From contig NC_073696.1 of NCBI RefSeq assembly GCF_029784165.1, forward strand, positions 22,761,530-22,825,529: 64,000 nucleotides of DNA, given 5' to 3'. The DNA comes from Wyeomyia smithii (taxonomy: Eukaryota; Arthropoda; Insecta; Diptera; Culicidae). The notes under the pieces are model-generated. The model did no database searches, was not told the DNA's origin, and saw only the letters and a program-made list of their open reading frames with translations. Both the position numbers and the translations under genes were made by a program. Below, one piece after another: positions 45,750 through 57,999 of the stretch; position 1 is the first letter of the stretch; every line of letters starts with the position of its first letter.

Positions 45750-46323
45750 CCCTCTGGTGAAGCCAGCATTAGCTGGATCACTGGATCAGTTTTACATGTA
45801 ATTTGACAGCTGATTCATCGAAACACGAAAAAAAGCAGTGTTCATACGTGCATACAGTATCGGTGTTCAGTGGCAGTGTGCTTTTGTATTGTTTTCGGGT
45901 GATGTATTTATTGCACGAAACGTCGAGTGCTTTGCTGGATGAAACAAAAAAAAAATGCATTGCATTATTTTAGACTGTAAACAACGTTTATTCTTGCCGA
46001 TTGCGAACGGCGGTGTTTCTTGCAGGCAGCTGACATCGCGCGATGATTTAAGGAATAACATTTCAACGTACGTGTAAATGAGATAGCATATCAGCGCCAC
46101 TTTTAAACATTTACAAAGCTAAGTTAATTTTTTTTTTAAATAATTAAATTGATTCAAGCGCATAACTCTGTGCAACATATATTATGCTCCGCTCGTTGCG
46201 CTCACACTGCTGTGTGAACAAACCTTCAAAAACATAAATGAGACTAGCGCCACTGTCTTTCACGGCAGCTTCAGGAAACAAGGCCGATGCCACCGGGTTG
46301 CTGAAAACCGAACAAAAAATATA
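45750..46323. other. Non-coding interval
   Basis: No recognisable gene or repeat boundary. Confidence 0.35.
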
Positions 46324-46551
46324 CACTAAAGTCGCTTTTTACGCGGGGGTTACGTGCCGCGTGAAAAACCGCGTAAACTCCGGGATCCGCGTAAAAACCG
46401 CGTAAATTCCGGAATCCGCGTAAAAAAACCAGCGTTAATCCTGCATTCCGAGTGAAGGGAAACCGAAATCCGCGCAAAAAAAATATCGCGTAAATTCCGG
46501 AATCCGCGTAAAAAAAACGCGTAAAAAGCCGCGTAAAAAACGACCTTAGTG
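46324..46551. mobile_element. MITE with CACTAARGTCG ends
   Basis: 228 bp; left end CACTAAAGTCGCTTTTTACG, right end the complement of CACTAAGGTCGTTTTTTACG. The interior repeats CCGCGTAAATTCCGGAATCC. The CACTA start recalls CACTA elements, but no 3-bp target duplication is visible, so the superfamily is open. Confidence 0.7.
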
Positions 46552-46562
46552 CATAGGAGAAA

Positions 46563-46672
46563 ATATCGATAAAGTATCGATATCGGCGCGCATTATCGAT
46601 TTCAATATCGATGCCGCTTTTAATATCGATAAAGCAAATATCGATATTCTATTTTTAATATCGACAACCCTA
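46563..46672. repeat. ATCGAT-rich cluster
   Basis: Repeated AATATCGAT words immediately right of the MITE, similar to 44260-44400. Confidence 0.55.
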
Positions 46673-46693
46673 AATCACAAGATCATCGACACT

Positions 46694-46740
46694 AAAAAAA
46701 TCACAAGAAGGTTGTATTACAACCTTCTTGTGATTTTTTT
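46694..46740. repeat. Perfect 22-bp hairpin with 3-nt loop
   Basis: AAAAAAATCACAAGAAGGTT (46694 on) with GT, loop ATT, then the exact complement ending at 46740. It resembles two copies of the AAAAATCACAGGAGGGTTGT end at 30588-30607 joined head to head. Confidence 0.85.
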
Positions 46741-47573
46741 TTCTCTTCAACCTTCAACCCTTGTGTGGGAAACCAGAAAAATGAATTTTGTTTCGATTTT
46801 TTTTCGAAAACTTCTCGATCGATTTTGACGAAATTTCTTGACAATTCCTAAGCCATCAATCTTACACAAAATATATATTTTCCAAGGGAAAATATTTTTG
46901 GTTGATGAGATATTTAAAAACTTACGTTGTTTACCCTGGTGTGTGGATTTCCACACATACAACTTTCGAATTTATTTTGAACGAGAAATAACTTAATTTT
47001 GCCCTAAACATATTATTTTCATTAAGTGCTTTGAGCAATTCTCGCTGAAACCGTCCCACTAGTGACATGAGGTCTTTCAAAAAAGATATTTTTATGTCTA
47101 AATGATTGAAAGTAGCGAAAAAATGAGTAAACCACTTTGGTTAGTTCATATTGAGTGACCCCTCGGGCACTAATCGGTCAAACGGTTTTTACAAAAATTG
47201 ATTTTTGAGCAATTCTTGACCTTTTTATTGATTTATTTCTCTTGAATTTGTCATTGAACCCCCTGCAACCAACACATCGTTTTCAAGAGGAATGATAGAG
47301 CTTTCATTTGAAGTAGAAAAAAATCGGCCACCATCTTGGATCTCGCCGCCATCTTGGATTTCATCAGAAAAACGTGTTTTTGAGCAAGTTTGCAACCACC
47401 GATTTTGAATTTGAAATCAGCATTGGAAAGCTGAGAAAAAATGCTTTAAGATACATCCAAAACATTAGGTGAGCATTGAATTTATCTTGTCGACCTCCAA
47501 ACAGTACAACGCATGACGTGCGGCCAATATCAAATCATGCTGAGCCTGTGATGTGTGTCTGTAGTGTATATTA

Positions 47574-47735
47574 GGGCCATCCATGTCCCACGTGGACAGA
47601 TTTTTAAGGATTTTGTTACCTCCCCCCTTCCCCTCCCCCACAACTTCTCATATAAACTCTCAAAATTTTGTATGGACCGTGGACATCACACAGAACCCCC
47701 TCCCCAAAGTTGTCCTCGTGGAATGTGGATGGCCC
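47574..47735. mobile_element. MITE with GGGCCATCCA ends
   Basis: 162 bp; left GGGCCATCCATGTCCCACGT, right complement of GGGCCATCCACATTCCACGA. C-rich centre, no coding, no clear target duplication. Lies in the loop of the large foldback. Confidence 0.7.
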
Positions 47736-47757
47736 AATGTCTGTGTGACTTTGGGTC

Positions 47758-47873
47758 TGTTCACAAGTTACGTAAAGCAAAAAATCGTATCTTTGATCCC
47801 TTTTCACTGCATTCACATTGTTTACTTCTTCACTCCCTCGCTCCTCCTTGAGTATAACGTAATTTGTGATTAA
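47758..47873. mobile_element. MITE with TTCACAAGTTACGTAA-type ends
   Basis: Left end GTTCACAAGTTACGTAAAGC, right end complement of AATCACAAATTACGTTATA. Related in its ends to the Harbinger-like MITE at 21552. Directly follows the MITE at 47574. Confidence 0.5.
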
Positions 47874-48858
47874 GCTTCTCTACGTTTTTCTGCTAGACCA
47901 AAGTTTGGTTCCCTGTACGAAGGACAGTTTACGCGTGTTTAGTAATTAAACAAATTAATGTTAGATGTTGTTTTCGCTACTGTTATGTACTGTTGTTTTC
48001 ATGCATTAAACTACTATCAACAAACTTAGGTATGGTATACCAAGGTACAGTATGAATCAAGTATATCCCGAGTAATCTGGAAAAGATTTGTAAGTGCCAG
48101 CGTAAATAAAGCAAGAGTAGAATCATCACTTTTTTGATCCGTAGCAAATTCTTATCGACGAAAAGGGTACGAAAGAAAGGGTAACGAAATTCAGCTAATT
48201 GATTAAAGGCTATTCAAAAATTACGGTGCGTGGGTGCACTTACTACCTGTGAATTAGGAATACTGACTGTCCACATCATGAGCACACCACAGGCTCAGTA
48301 TATCGCGTTGATTTGATATTGGACGCGAGTCATGCGTTGAACTGTTTGAAGCTCGATTTTGAAAAGTGACCAGAATGACAAGGTAACCTCAATGCTCACC
48401 TAATATTTTGAATGTATCTTAAAGCATTTTTTCTCAGCTTTCCAATGGTGGTGTCATATTCAAAATCGGTGGTTACGAACTTGCTCAAAAACACGTTTTT
48501 CTGATGAAATCCAAGATGGCGGCGAGATCCAACATGGCGGCCAATTTTTTTCTACTTCAAATGAAAGCTCTATCATTCCTCTTGAAAACGATGTGTTGGT
48601 TGCAGGGGGTTCAATGACAAATTCAAGAGAAATAAATCAATAAAAAGGTCAAGAATTGCTCAAAAATCAATTTTTGTAAAAACCGTTTAACCGGTTTGTG
48701 CCCGAGGGGTCACTTAATATGAAGTGGTTTTCTCATTTTTTCGTTACTTTCAATCACTTAGACATAAAAATATCCTTTTTGAAAGACCTCATGTCACCAG
48801 TGGGACGGTTTCAGCGAGAATTGCTCTTTCAAACCTGAAGCTATAGGTACCAATTGTA

Positions 48859-49105
48859 GAGCAACATGTCAAAAGGGTCTATCTACTTTCATCGATTTTC
48901 TTGATTGACTTTTCATTTGTTTAATAGCTCAGCTAAAGTAACTATTCCCAACGTGGTTTTTATTTAAAAAGCTAGATTAGATTCTCCGCTATCAAATGGT
49001 GTAAAGGACATATCATGAAACGTGTTTAATAAGGCGTGGCGGTTGAAAGAAACCGATCGATCAAAAAATCGATCAAAGCAGATAGATCCTTTTGACATGT
49101 TGCTC
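48859..49105. mobile_element. TA-target MITE with 45-bp inverted ends
   Basis: 247 bp; left GAGCAACATGTCAAAAGGGT, right complement of GAGCAACATGTCAAAAGGAT, with pairing continuing about 25 bp further. TA on both sides (48857-48858, 49106-49107). No coding. Confidence 0.85.
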
Positions 49106-49449
49106 TATTAATCCTGTTTCGGAAATCGAATAAGGTGTGTATGTGTGCGGAAGTATGTGTATGTGTGTTTATTTTCATTCTTACGACCAATATATCTCGA
49201 TTTTCTCAGCATCGGCTGAACCGATTCGATTGTTCTTAGTCGCGTTTGAAAGAGCTTAAAGTCTAGTTAGTTGATGGTAAATATCGTTTTGATCCGAAGG
49301 TTCATTCAAAAATGACGCAACAAAATGTGATCAGTTTATATGGGAACTAATAAACTAACTTGTTTTTCAGCGGTTTGACTGATTTGAGTCCTTTTGGTGC
49401 TAGATGCGTTCGTTGGTTACACACCAGGGTAAACAACGTGAGTTTTTTT

Positions 49450-50496
49450 ATGATGCGATGAAGGTTAACTGAATAAGTTTCAATCCCAGGTTTCAAGATG
49501 CTAGCAGCAGCACTACCGTAATCTCGCAGATTGACGTAAGCACCAAAGTGGTGGACAACTGAACATTTTGTATAAGATTTTCACTTCGCTTAAATCTCTA
49601 AACAGGGCTTCTATACACAGATCTAATTGTTAAAATTCGTCCTAATGCTTATTACACAAACGTTTTTAGAAAAAGCTTCGTATTCTACTCGCTGGCGCAT
49701 ACGTTATAAAAACATATGTCGACATTGTTAGCTTATTTTTTATGGAAGGTAGCAAAAAGATTACCTAATTCAACTTGATTTAGATAACTTGCGGAAGCCA
49801 ATTTTTGTCAGTTGCAAGCAATATTTTAGGTACAAAAAACAATCTATTTGAAATAGCGAGAAATACCAGAAATACTCACATTGATGTCGTTCGAAAGGGT
49901 AGCATTTTTTTTGTCGCTGATGATCTTCATGGCGAGTTCTTTACAAATAGGATATAACTTATTGTATACGAAATGTGATAATTGTCACCGATTTTCAATA
50001 TGATTATCTCTGAATGTTCATATTTATAAAGATCTAGTGTCTAATGCTACAGAAACTCAAAAAATCCTTAATTTATGCGTGCCCAAGCTCAAACTCAACT
50101 CTCGATCAAGCACCGCGAGACCCCTTCAGGAATGCATTGTTTACCCTCTCGATGGTTCACGCCAGTAGGTACAGTTTCGAACCACACGCACGTTTTCCTA
50201 TCAGAACCGGACAGGAGGTACAGGCAGAAAAAGCAAAAACCCATTGATCTGTCATCGTCTCTCTCGCATTGATTGCGAGTTTGGCAAGAATCGGCCAGTA
50301 CCACGACGGAGACGAGGTGAATAGTGCCGGGGTCGATTGGAGAATCCACAGGGGGAAGGTTGCCGAAACTGATTATAGTTGGACCACCGGATTATATAAT
50401 TCTGTGCGCTTGTGTGTGCTTATGTTGTGCCGTGGAGACGAGATTTTTTTGAGTTAATTAATTTGTTCAGATTTCTGTTCTGTTCTACTATCTCTG
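49450..50496. other. Upstream flank of Tom70
   Basis: No gene. A TATATAATT word near 50393 and a TTCAGATTT initiator-like word near 50467 are possible but weak core-promoter elements for Tom70. No TATCGATA DRE site is present here. Confidence 0.35.
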
Positions 50497-50718
50497 GTAA
50501 GCTGGCCACGTTTAGTTTCGTGTTTGTTTTTGGTGTTGATTGTGTTGACAGTGTTCATACAAAACAGTGGAAATGTAGAAAAGCAGCGGAAGAACATTTC
50601 CGTATGTAATTTGATCTAAGCAAACATGACCGCCGCCGGTGTTTCGTAATCTGATTTTTTTTATCACTAACGTGACATTTTCGCTCTATGCTAATCTTCC
50701 GCTTTCGTCACTTTGTAG
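50497..50718 (+). other. Possible 5' UTR intron of Tom70
   Basis: A strong donor CTG|GTAAGC at 50497 and an acceptor CACTTTGTAG ending at 50718 with pyrimidines upstream would leave a 47-nt leader exon before the Tom70 ATG at 50766. Transcript data would be needed to confirm. Confidence 0.4.
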
Positions 50719-50765
50719 ATAATAAAGTAAAGGCTGCAAGTAGCAGCTTTTAGATAATAGCAAGG

Positions 50766-52529
50766 ATGACTACAGGAAGCACTGGATCTACCTTTCCCAA
50801 GTGGCAATTGGCGATACTGATCGGCGCTCCGGTTGCCCTCGGTATTGGCTATCTGTACTGGAAAAAGTCCACGGAAGCAGAAGAACCGGACGATAAGCTG
50901 ACGAAGAAGAAGCTGGGCGAGATTAAGGAGAAAACTATTTCCCTAGATGGGGAAAGCTCGCATGATACTGTGGCAAAGCGGAAGACATTGACCCCACTGG
51001 AAGAAGCACAAAAACATAAAAACGAAGGAAATGTGCATTTCAGGTACCTACATTTACTTATCTTTTAGGTTTCATAGAATAAGCAAATCATATCTTTCAG
51101 GGAGGCAAAATACGATCAAGCTATAAAAGAGTATGACTTAGCTATCGAGAAATGTCCGGCGTCAGAAATAAACGACCTTTCAACGTTCTACCAGAACAGA
51201 GCCGCGGCCTATGAACACCTACAGAAGTGGAACTCTGTAATAGACGATTGCATTAAAGCGCTCGAGTGTAATCCCAAGTACCTGAAAGCGTTGAAGCGAA
51301 GAGCGAAGGCCTACGAACAGCTGAAAGAGCTGGCAAAATCCCTGGAGGACATTACGGCAGCATGTATTCTGGAAGGTTTCCAGAACAAACATACACTCGT
51401 ATTGGCAGATCGTGTGCTGAAGGAACTAGGCCAACAGCATGCCAAGGAAGCTCTGAAAGATAAACACGATGTTCAACCATCCAAATTCTTCGTAAAAAAT
51501 TATTTCGCCTCTTTCGCGGATGATCCGGTCAGAAAAATGGTCATCGTTAGCAGTGAACCGAAAGGATTCGTCAAAGCCAAGCAACTGCTAGATCAAGGAG
51601 AGTACGAAGGAATTGTGGCAGCCTGTACGGAAGAAATCGAATCCAGTGAAGCGGAATCGGAGCACAAAGTAGAAGCTATTCTGTTGAGAGCCACATTCTA
51701 TTTGCTGACGGCACGTTATGCCGAAGCAACTGTCGATTTGGACACTGTTATCGGCACAGAACTGGCCGATAAAAAACTACGCGCTAATGCCCTAATCAAA
51801 CGCGCCTCGCTTGCCATGCAAACACAACCCAACCTACCGGAGGAATGTTTCAAATATTTCAGTAAAGCCGAAGAACTTGATCCATCCAACAGTGACATCT
51901 ATCATCACCGTGGCCAGGTGTACATCCTGATCGAGCGACTGTCCGAGGCAATCAGTGACTTTGAGAAAGCCTGCTCCCTTTGTCCGAACTCGGGAATGAT
52001 CGCAATTCACAAATGTTACGCCAACTACCGGCAAGCAATGATCAACAAGGATGAATATGCGCTGCGTAAGGTGATGGAAGGCTTCCGCGATGCAATCGAT
52101 CGTTTTCCCGATTGCGTGGAGTGTTACAGCTTGATGGCACAGGTACTCTGCGATCAGCAAGAGTTCCAGGAAGCGGATAACTTTTTCGAAAAGGCTACCA
52201 AAATCGAACCAGAAAATGCACAGATCCTGGTTCATAAAGCTCTATTACAGCTTCAGTGGAAGGCGGATCTTACGGCGGCTGTCAAGTTGATCGAGGAGGC
52301 AATTAAAATCGACGATAAATGTGAATTCGCCTATGAAACGCTGGGTACAATCCAGGTTCAACGGGGACATCTAACGGAAGCGATCCGGCTTTTCGAGTGT
52401 GCGATCAATCTAGCCAAAACTGAGATGGAGCTCGTTCATCTGTACTCGCTGAAGGATGCCGCTATTGCTCAGGTCAACGTGACGAAGAACATGGGCCTGG
52501 ATATTCACACGCTGGGTCAGTTCGTCTAA
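50766..52529 (+). CDS. Tom70: Mitochondrial import receptor Tom70, two exons
   Basis: Outer-membrane receptor of the TOM complex. It takes Hsp70/Hsp90-bound preproteins, such as carrier proteins, and passes them to the import pore. Exon 1 is 50766-51043, intron 51044-51100 (57 bp, GT-AG, phase 2), exon 2 51101-52529; product 568 residues, normal for the family. Residues about 13-32 (WQLAILIGAPVALGIGYLYW) form the N-terminal membrane anchor, followed by a charged linker. TPR1 is rebuilt across the splice: KNEGNVHFREAKYDQAIKEY. The clamp residues that bind the chaperone EEVD tail are in place: KNEGN, QNRAA and KALKRRAKAY. Further TPRs run to the C-terminus, ending IHTLGQFV. ATG context is good (A at -3). 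The frame is clean. Confidence 0.96.
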
Positions 52530-52900
52530 GACTCAATTTTTTCGCGATACAGAATACAATTTGAATCAACCAGTCAAAGCTTTTACCTCTTCGTTACGTT
52601 TAGTTGAAGCATTCTGTTTTCACTCACCCATTCTCTGTCTCAGCGGAGACAGATTGCAATACTTTGCCTTTTTGCTTAGACTTGATTACGTTTTCCCTGT
52701 TGATTTTTCCGGAACGAACTGGAAAATGGAAACGGCGTCAGCGTCTTATTATTATATTTTTAGAACCGACTCTATATCAAACTTTAAAAAACTTGGAGGA
52801 ACAGAAAAAAAATACCACTAGATAAAGCAGTCACTGTACTTGTAAATTTAAGGCCCTATTACGAAAATATATTATACATAGAAAAGGCGCGATTGTTGCT

Positions 52901-52906
52901 AATAAA
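52901..52906 (+). terminator. Polyadenylation signal for Tom70
   Basis: AATAAA 372 bp past the stop codon, the first canonical hexamer downstream on this strand. Another AATAAA at about 53098 could be an alternative. Confidence 0.5.
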
Positions 52907-52909
52907 AAT

Positions 52910-55481
52910 TACCAGTTACTATCAAAACTTGAGCGTTTTCTTACGGTCGCCTAACTCCAATCTCGGTCAGTTAAAGATAGACTTCGATAAATTTTGACAA
53001 TAATTTGAAGATCAATTTAGATCCTCTAGCGAAATTTGAGATTGGAAGTCATGCTAACACGCACGTAGTCCTTCATGCACGTTATCTCAAGGCTTTGAAT
53101 AAAACTCAACTATTACTTCCTAGTAAAGTCATTTGTAACTGATGCTCTCACTTTTTCCACGCCTCGCAGAATTTGACAGTTATCTATTTCTATTTAAACA
53201 TGATAAAAAACAAAAGGTGCTAAGCGTAAACAAATCAAGACTTTTCGTTTTTTTCAACAGGATGATTGACTTTCTTTTACACTTAAAATTTTTTTGTTTG
53301 AAAAATATTTTTGAAAGTTATTATTCATACAATAAAACTGGATTTGATTTTTGGGTGCGAGCTTCGCAGTTGCAAAATTACTGAACCGAGCGAATTTTAA
53401 CAGAATTAGGCTATTCAATATCAACGTACTTAAGCATGGTTTTATCTTTGGGATTTCCACTAGTCCTTTCTTTACGCTGAATTCTATCTCTAGTTCTTGA
53501 AAAAACAGTAGCTCTTACAATAAAACTGCGTTCAGTTAAAACTTCCCGAGGGAATTACAAATCGTGGGTTCGAATCTTAGAAGAATCAGACCAAACGACT
53601 TTTAGCATGGGTTTATTCTCAAGCTTCCCACCACGTACCCTTCCCTCAACCCTTGAATTCTACAGTACCTCTGTTGACTCTCCTTCTAACAAAAATAAGT
53701 CCCTATTATAATAAAATTGATGTGAGTTACGTATGAAAGTTCTCTCCAGAGAATTGTAATTAGGCGATATATTTAGGATGAACAGAGGCTCGGTATAGTA
53801 GAGTAGTAAGCTTTGAAACGGAATAGTGATAAGCGTATCGCTTACTGCAATAGTGATACTGCCAATAATAAAAAGTGCGGAGTACAGAAAACACCTGGGC
53901 AATATCACAATAAATCTAATCTCAGGTCGCAGTGATGAGTCCACACAGGAAAAAAATACTGCAATTATACAACCCTAGGGGTGAATGGAATGGTGACGTG
54001 GGACTAAACACTGTAATTACAGACACAATAAATTCGTTTGTTCAGTGATTGCGTATTTTAATTCTCAGCATCCCATTCCTTTTTTCAGAAATATATTTAT
54101 TTACGCTCGAAAGAACTTCATTTACAATTGGTGATGTTGTGCCTACAGTGTTTTTTTTTTTTGTGCAAACCATTTTTAACAATTACAACGTAGTTAAAGT
54201 TTAAAAACATTCATTTTTGTTTTTTGCTTCAAAAGTTTGTTTCATTTGCCAACAATCAATTACATTCACTGTATTACGAAGACAGCCTATATAAGCATGA
54301 TATTTTATTTGTAAAGTTAAAAATAAAAAATGTCGAACTATGTTGAAATGTAAAAAAAGATTCTGAATAGATCTTAGTAAATTGACAAAAAATTTACAAG
54401 CACTCGCCGGCACTTACTCTTCTATAAATTATTATTTTTAGGAATTTACTCTTTTGATATTATGTCGGTTACGATTAGTGAATATCGAAGATAAAAAATA
54501 AATAAAAATAACTTATTACCGTTACAAATATGTTCAATTTTTGTTGAATAATTTTTGGTTTTATCGTAATCATATTCATCAGATAAACCACCATCAGTAG
54601 CAGCAGTTTTGATTGCACGCGAGTAGAAGTCGTACCCGCTGCAATGATAGACGACGAGAAACTATCGGCGCTCTGCTACACATATACTCTAAGATACAGT
54701 TGCTTTTACCAGCATGTTTTTTTTTTCAAGACATCAGTTTCTATTACGCTCTAACAGCAGGTTAAGAAATTGTCCAAGAAAAGGGGTTGTTTCAAACTTT
54801 TCGATAAACCTTCAACTTCGAGACATTAAATTAGTCTAGGTTCATGAAAGCAAACCTAAATTGACCTATTGGGACGGGGAGACTCTGTCAATTTTTTTCT
54901 GGATATTGATACAGAGAATATCACAGGGAATGGTTGATATCTATTCATGTCGTCTGTACTAGGAATGCTCGCATGTGATTGGTTTATTGTTCGCGTAAAT
55001 TTGTACTTGATACTTTTTATCGATTTTTACCGCTTTCCATTGGAAATATAATTATAACTAGCGTATTACAAGATTGTTCAACATTTTATCTACCCAAGAA
55101 CATATCGGTTATTGTTATCCATCATGTGGTAGTGGTAATGCTAATGATTGAAGTGCGGAATACAGCAGACATCCAAGCAAAAGATAGATAAAGATCAATG
55201 TTTCTGGTCGCAGTAAGTATACAAAAAACGGGTTGTTTTATTGATTTTTTACATTAACATGTTGGCCTTTTAACACTCTTTACTTGTTTAGTGAGATTTG
55301 TGAGTTATTTCTTTAAGGTGAAACTCCATGCTTGAAGTTAGCCTGAATTTTACGAGATATTTTTTTCGAAAACCATTTAAATTACGTGTGTGAAACATTG
55401 ATCGATTGTTTGCACCGCTAGCGTATGCATTGAGTAGCAGTTTGAGCGCTGTTTATTAGGTGGAAGCTTAGATTTTTATGT
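52910..55481. other. AT-rich non-coding interval
   Basis: Intergenic DNA with no recognisable gene. Short frames encode nothing known. Confidence 0.4.
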
Positions 55482-56837
55482 TAAGTGCAGGGTTGTTACA
55501 GTCGGCGCGGATTTCGCGTTTTTTGCGTTATTTGCGGATTTGGCGCGTTTTTACTACTTCATGGCGCGGATTTTGCGGAAAGCCTTGCAACCTTGCTTTC
55601 AATTACCTAAAAATCAGGATATCGACTGATGGGCTGGCAGCACCCTTTCAAAGTTCTATGAAATATGGTGGGTGTGTAGTAGGGTGCCAATCACTTGTAG
55701 GAGAAAAAAAAAATCAAAAAATTTAGGCAAAAAACCCTATACAAAATGTTTACCTGCCCGAAAAACACCCTGTGCGAAATTTCAGGTCAGTTGGATTCAA
55801 AATGGGGTGGCGCAAAACGAAGTTAGACCTTGAGAAATCCGAAAAATCATAAAAAACATGATTATTTTCAGATAATACCAGATCTCGACGTTTCATGCAT
55901 TTATAAGCTATCTGACACCAAAAATTTTTCGAAAACCGAAATTTCATGCAGCCAACCCCTCTTGGGTTCCGATTTTTCACTAGGTGTTTTTTCGGGCAGA
56001 TGAAAATTTTGTATATGGTTTCTTAAAATTACCATTTTGGTTGGCATCCTATTTTTTAATACTATTTTTTTTAAATTATCTAGACTTACATTCAAAGAGG
56101 ACTGAAGTTTTTTTTGTAAATCGATATATCTGAATAATGACAAGAGAAAAAAGTCGTCAAAGAATGACTTTGAGAACGATGTCTGAATTTCCATTTAAAA
56201 ATATTGAGAAAAATAAATAACTGAGATACTACCATAACAAAATTTTATCGTAACCGTTATGTGCTCGACAATAAAACACCCTTACGTGCCCCTAAAATGA
56301 TCCTTCACGAAAAGATTTTACTGGGGCTTCACTAATAACAAAACTCTTTGGATGTTATGTGGTAGTTCTGAATAGATTGGTGGTGGCGAACCAGCCTGTG
56401 GCTGAAAGCCACCCTAATAAAGTAATAGAAAAAAAAAAAGAGATTCAAAATGGCAACTGTGGTCGATTTGCGGCCTATGAATGTCATCCCGGCTCCGAAA
56501 ATATTCATATTGTGTGGTATTTGGCCATTTTTGGCTGATTTTCATGAACCGGAAGTTGCCACCTTGGATTTCAAAACGACGTCTAGGGTCGATTTCAGGT
56601 CATCCTGATTTCGGAAATACCCATAACCGTATATATTACTTGTTAACAAGTTCTGAAATCACATGCGTCTCATCGTCAGCAGTAATGACTAGAATTAGAG
56701 AAAAGTTGTCAAGGGCTGGCGTATAGAGAACCCTCTGAAATTTATTGATTATTCATTGTAACTCTTCTGAACATTTCAACATGGTCACTAGACTGGGACA
56801 CGGTTATATGGGAAAAAAGAAATGGTGTTTTTTTCTC

Positions 56838-57643
56838 GCTCCCATGCACTTTTCGTGTTCCTTATGGGTCCTATAACAACTGTGTAACTTTTCAGATCGA
56901 TCGGTGAAACGCCCGATTTTTAAAGCTTCCATACGATTTTATATGGGAAAAACCACTTTTTCAAAACTTTTTCTATAGAGATGTCCAGTTGGCTTTTAAA
57001 AATATATCAATACATGACATTAATAGGAAATTTTCCTGGGAAAAACTCTTCTGAAGACCGCAAGGCGCTACCTTGCTTGTGAAAAAAGATATTCACCCCA
57101 GATTGAATATCTGACGAAGGGCTCACCATTCAATTTTACTAGCAATACTGCTGCAGCATGCTGCTGTTCCAAATTCAACCATGTGATGAGAAATGATATC
57201 GCTTAAATTTATTTTGGAGGCTTCCCCGAAGATACTATGAGCAAAAATCACACTTTAAAAATTAATTCCACGCGAAATTATTTCTCATACTTAGGCAAGT
57301 TTGGAATAGCAGCATGCTGTAGCAGTGTTGCTGGAAAATTTCAATGGTGAGCCGTCCGTCAGACATTCAATCAGTTTGGGGTGAATAGCTGTTTCTACAA
57401 GCATCGTAGCGCCCTACGGTCTTCAGAAGAGTTTTTCCCAGAAAAATTTCCTACTAATATCATGTATTGATATTTTTCTAAGAGCCAACTTGACATCTCG
57501 AGAGAATAAGTATTGAAAAAGTGGATTTTCCCATATAAAATCGTATGGAAACTTTAAAAATCGGGCGCAAATCGGGCCGATCGATCTGAAAAGTTACACA
57601 GCTGTTATGGGACCCATAAAGAACACGAAAAGTGCATGAGAGC
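56838..57643. mobile_element. Palindrome with arms of about 385 bp
   Basis: Left arm 56838-57220 and right arm 57260-57643 are inverted near-copies with a loop of about 35 bp. Paired words include CATGCACTTTTCGTGTT, AACTTTTCAGATCGATCGG, AAAACTCTTCTGAAGACCG and CAGCATGCTGCT. No coding. Confidence 0.8.
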
Positions 57644-57822
57644 TAACATTTTTTTTTGTCCCCCCTAATGGTCACTCTTAAGAAAAAAAAAGTTTTTCTA
57701 ACAAAAACTTCTCCATTTGAAAATCTCAAATTTGTTCAAAATGCAAATATCCAATATTGTTGATGTTTTATTTTTTCTTAATTTCAAACTGTTTAGGTAC
57801 AAAAGTAAACAAAGCTACCAAC

Positions 57823-57895
57823 GCAAAGCAAAGCAAAGCCTTGGTGCTACAATCCGATTCGGAACTTGACCTTCTGTTTATTATACACAGACTTC
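57823..57895 (+). repeat. GCAAAGCAAAGCCTTGG repeat, copy 1
   Basis: About 75 bp nearly identical to 59494-59576, ending CTATACACAGACTTC or TTATACACAGACTTC. Probably a fragment of a dispersed mosquito repeat; parent element not identified. Confidence 0.5.
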
Positions 57896-57928
57896 ATACG
57901 ACAAAAATGTTTACGCACATTAATAATC

Positions 57929-57999
57929 AGGGTGGCCACTCTACCGGGAAAAAGACGGGAATTTCAAATCACCGGAAAAAGACGGGAAAAGCGGGAAAT
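57929..57999 (+). repeat. Possible hAT end (CAGGGTGGCCACTC)
   Basis: CAGGGTGGCCACTCTACCGG followed by repeated GGAAAAAGACGGGAA. CAGGGTGGCCA is typical of hAT termini. No matching right end was found, so it may be a truncated copy. Confidence 0.4.

Larger units (their letters stand above)
46916..49449. mobile_element. Large foldback, arms about 525-555 bp
   Basis: Outer 30-bp inverted block TTGTTTACCCTGGTGTGT (46926; complement at 49419). Main arms 47033-47557 and 48272-48826 are inverted near-copies, including CAATTCTCGCTGAAACCGTC, CAAGAGGAATGATAGAGCTT and AACGCATGAC. The centre holds two MITEs and the right shoulder a third. No transposase frame. Confidence 0.8.

Noticed and set aside
51834..52235. 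133-codon minus-strand frame
   Set aside because: Antisense shadow of Tom70.
53540..53600. tRNA-like B box (GGTTCGAATCT)
   Set aside because: No A box at proper distance and no cloverleaf can be drawn; a lone B-box match is common by chance.
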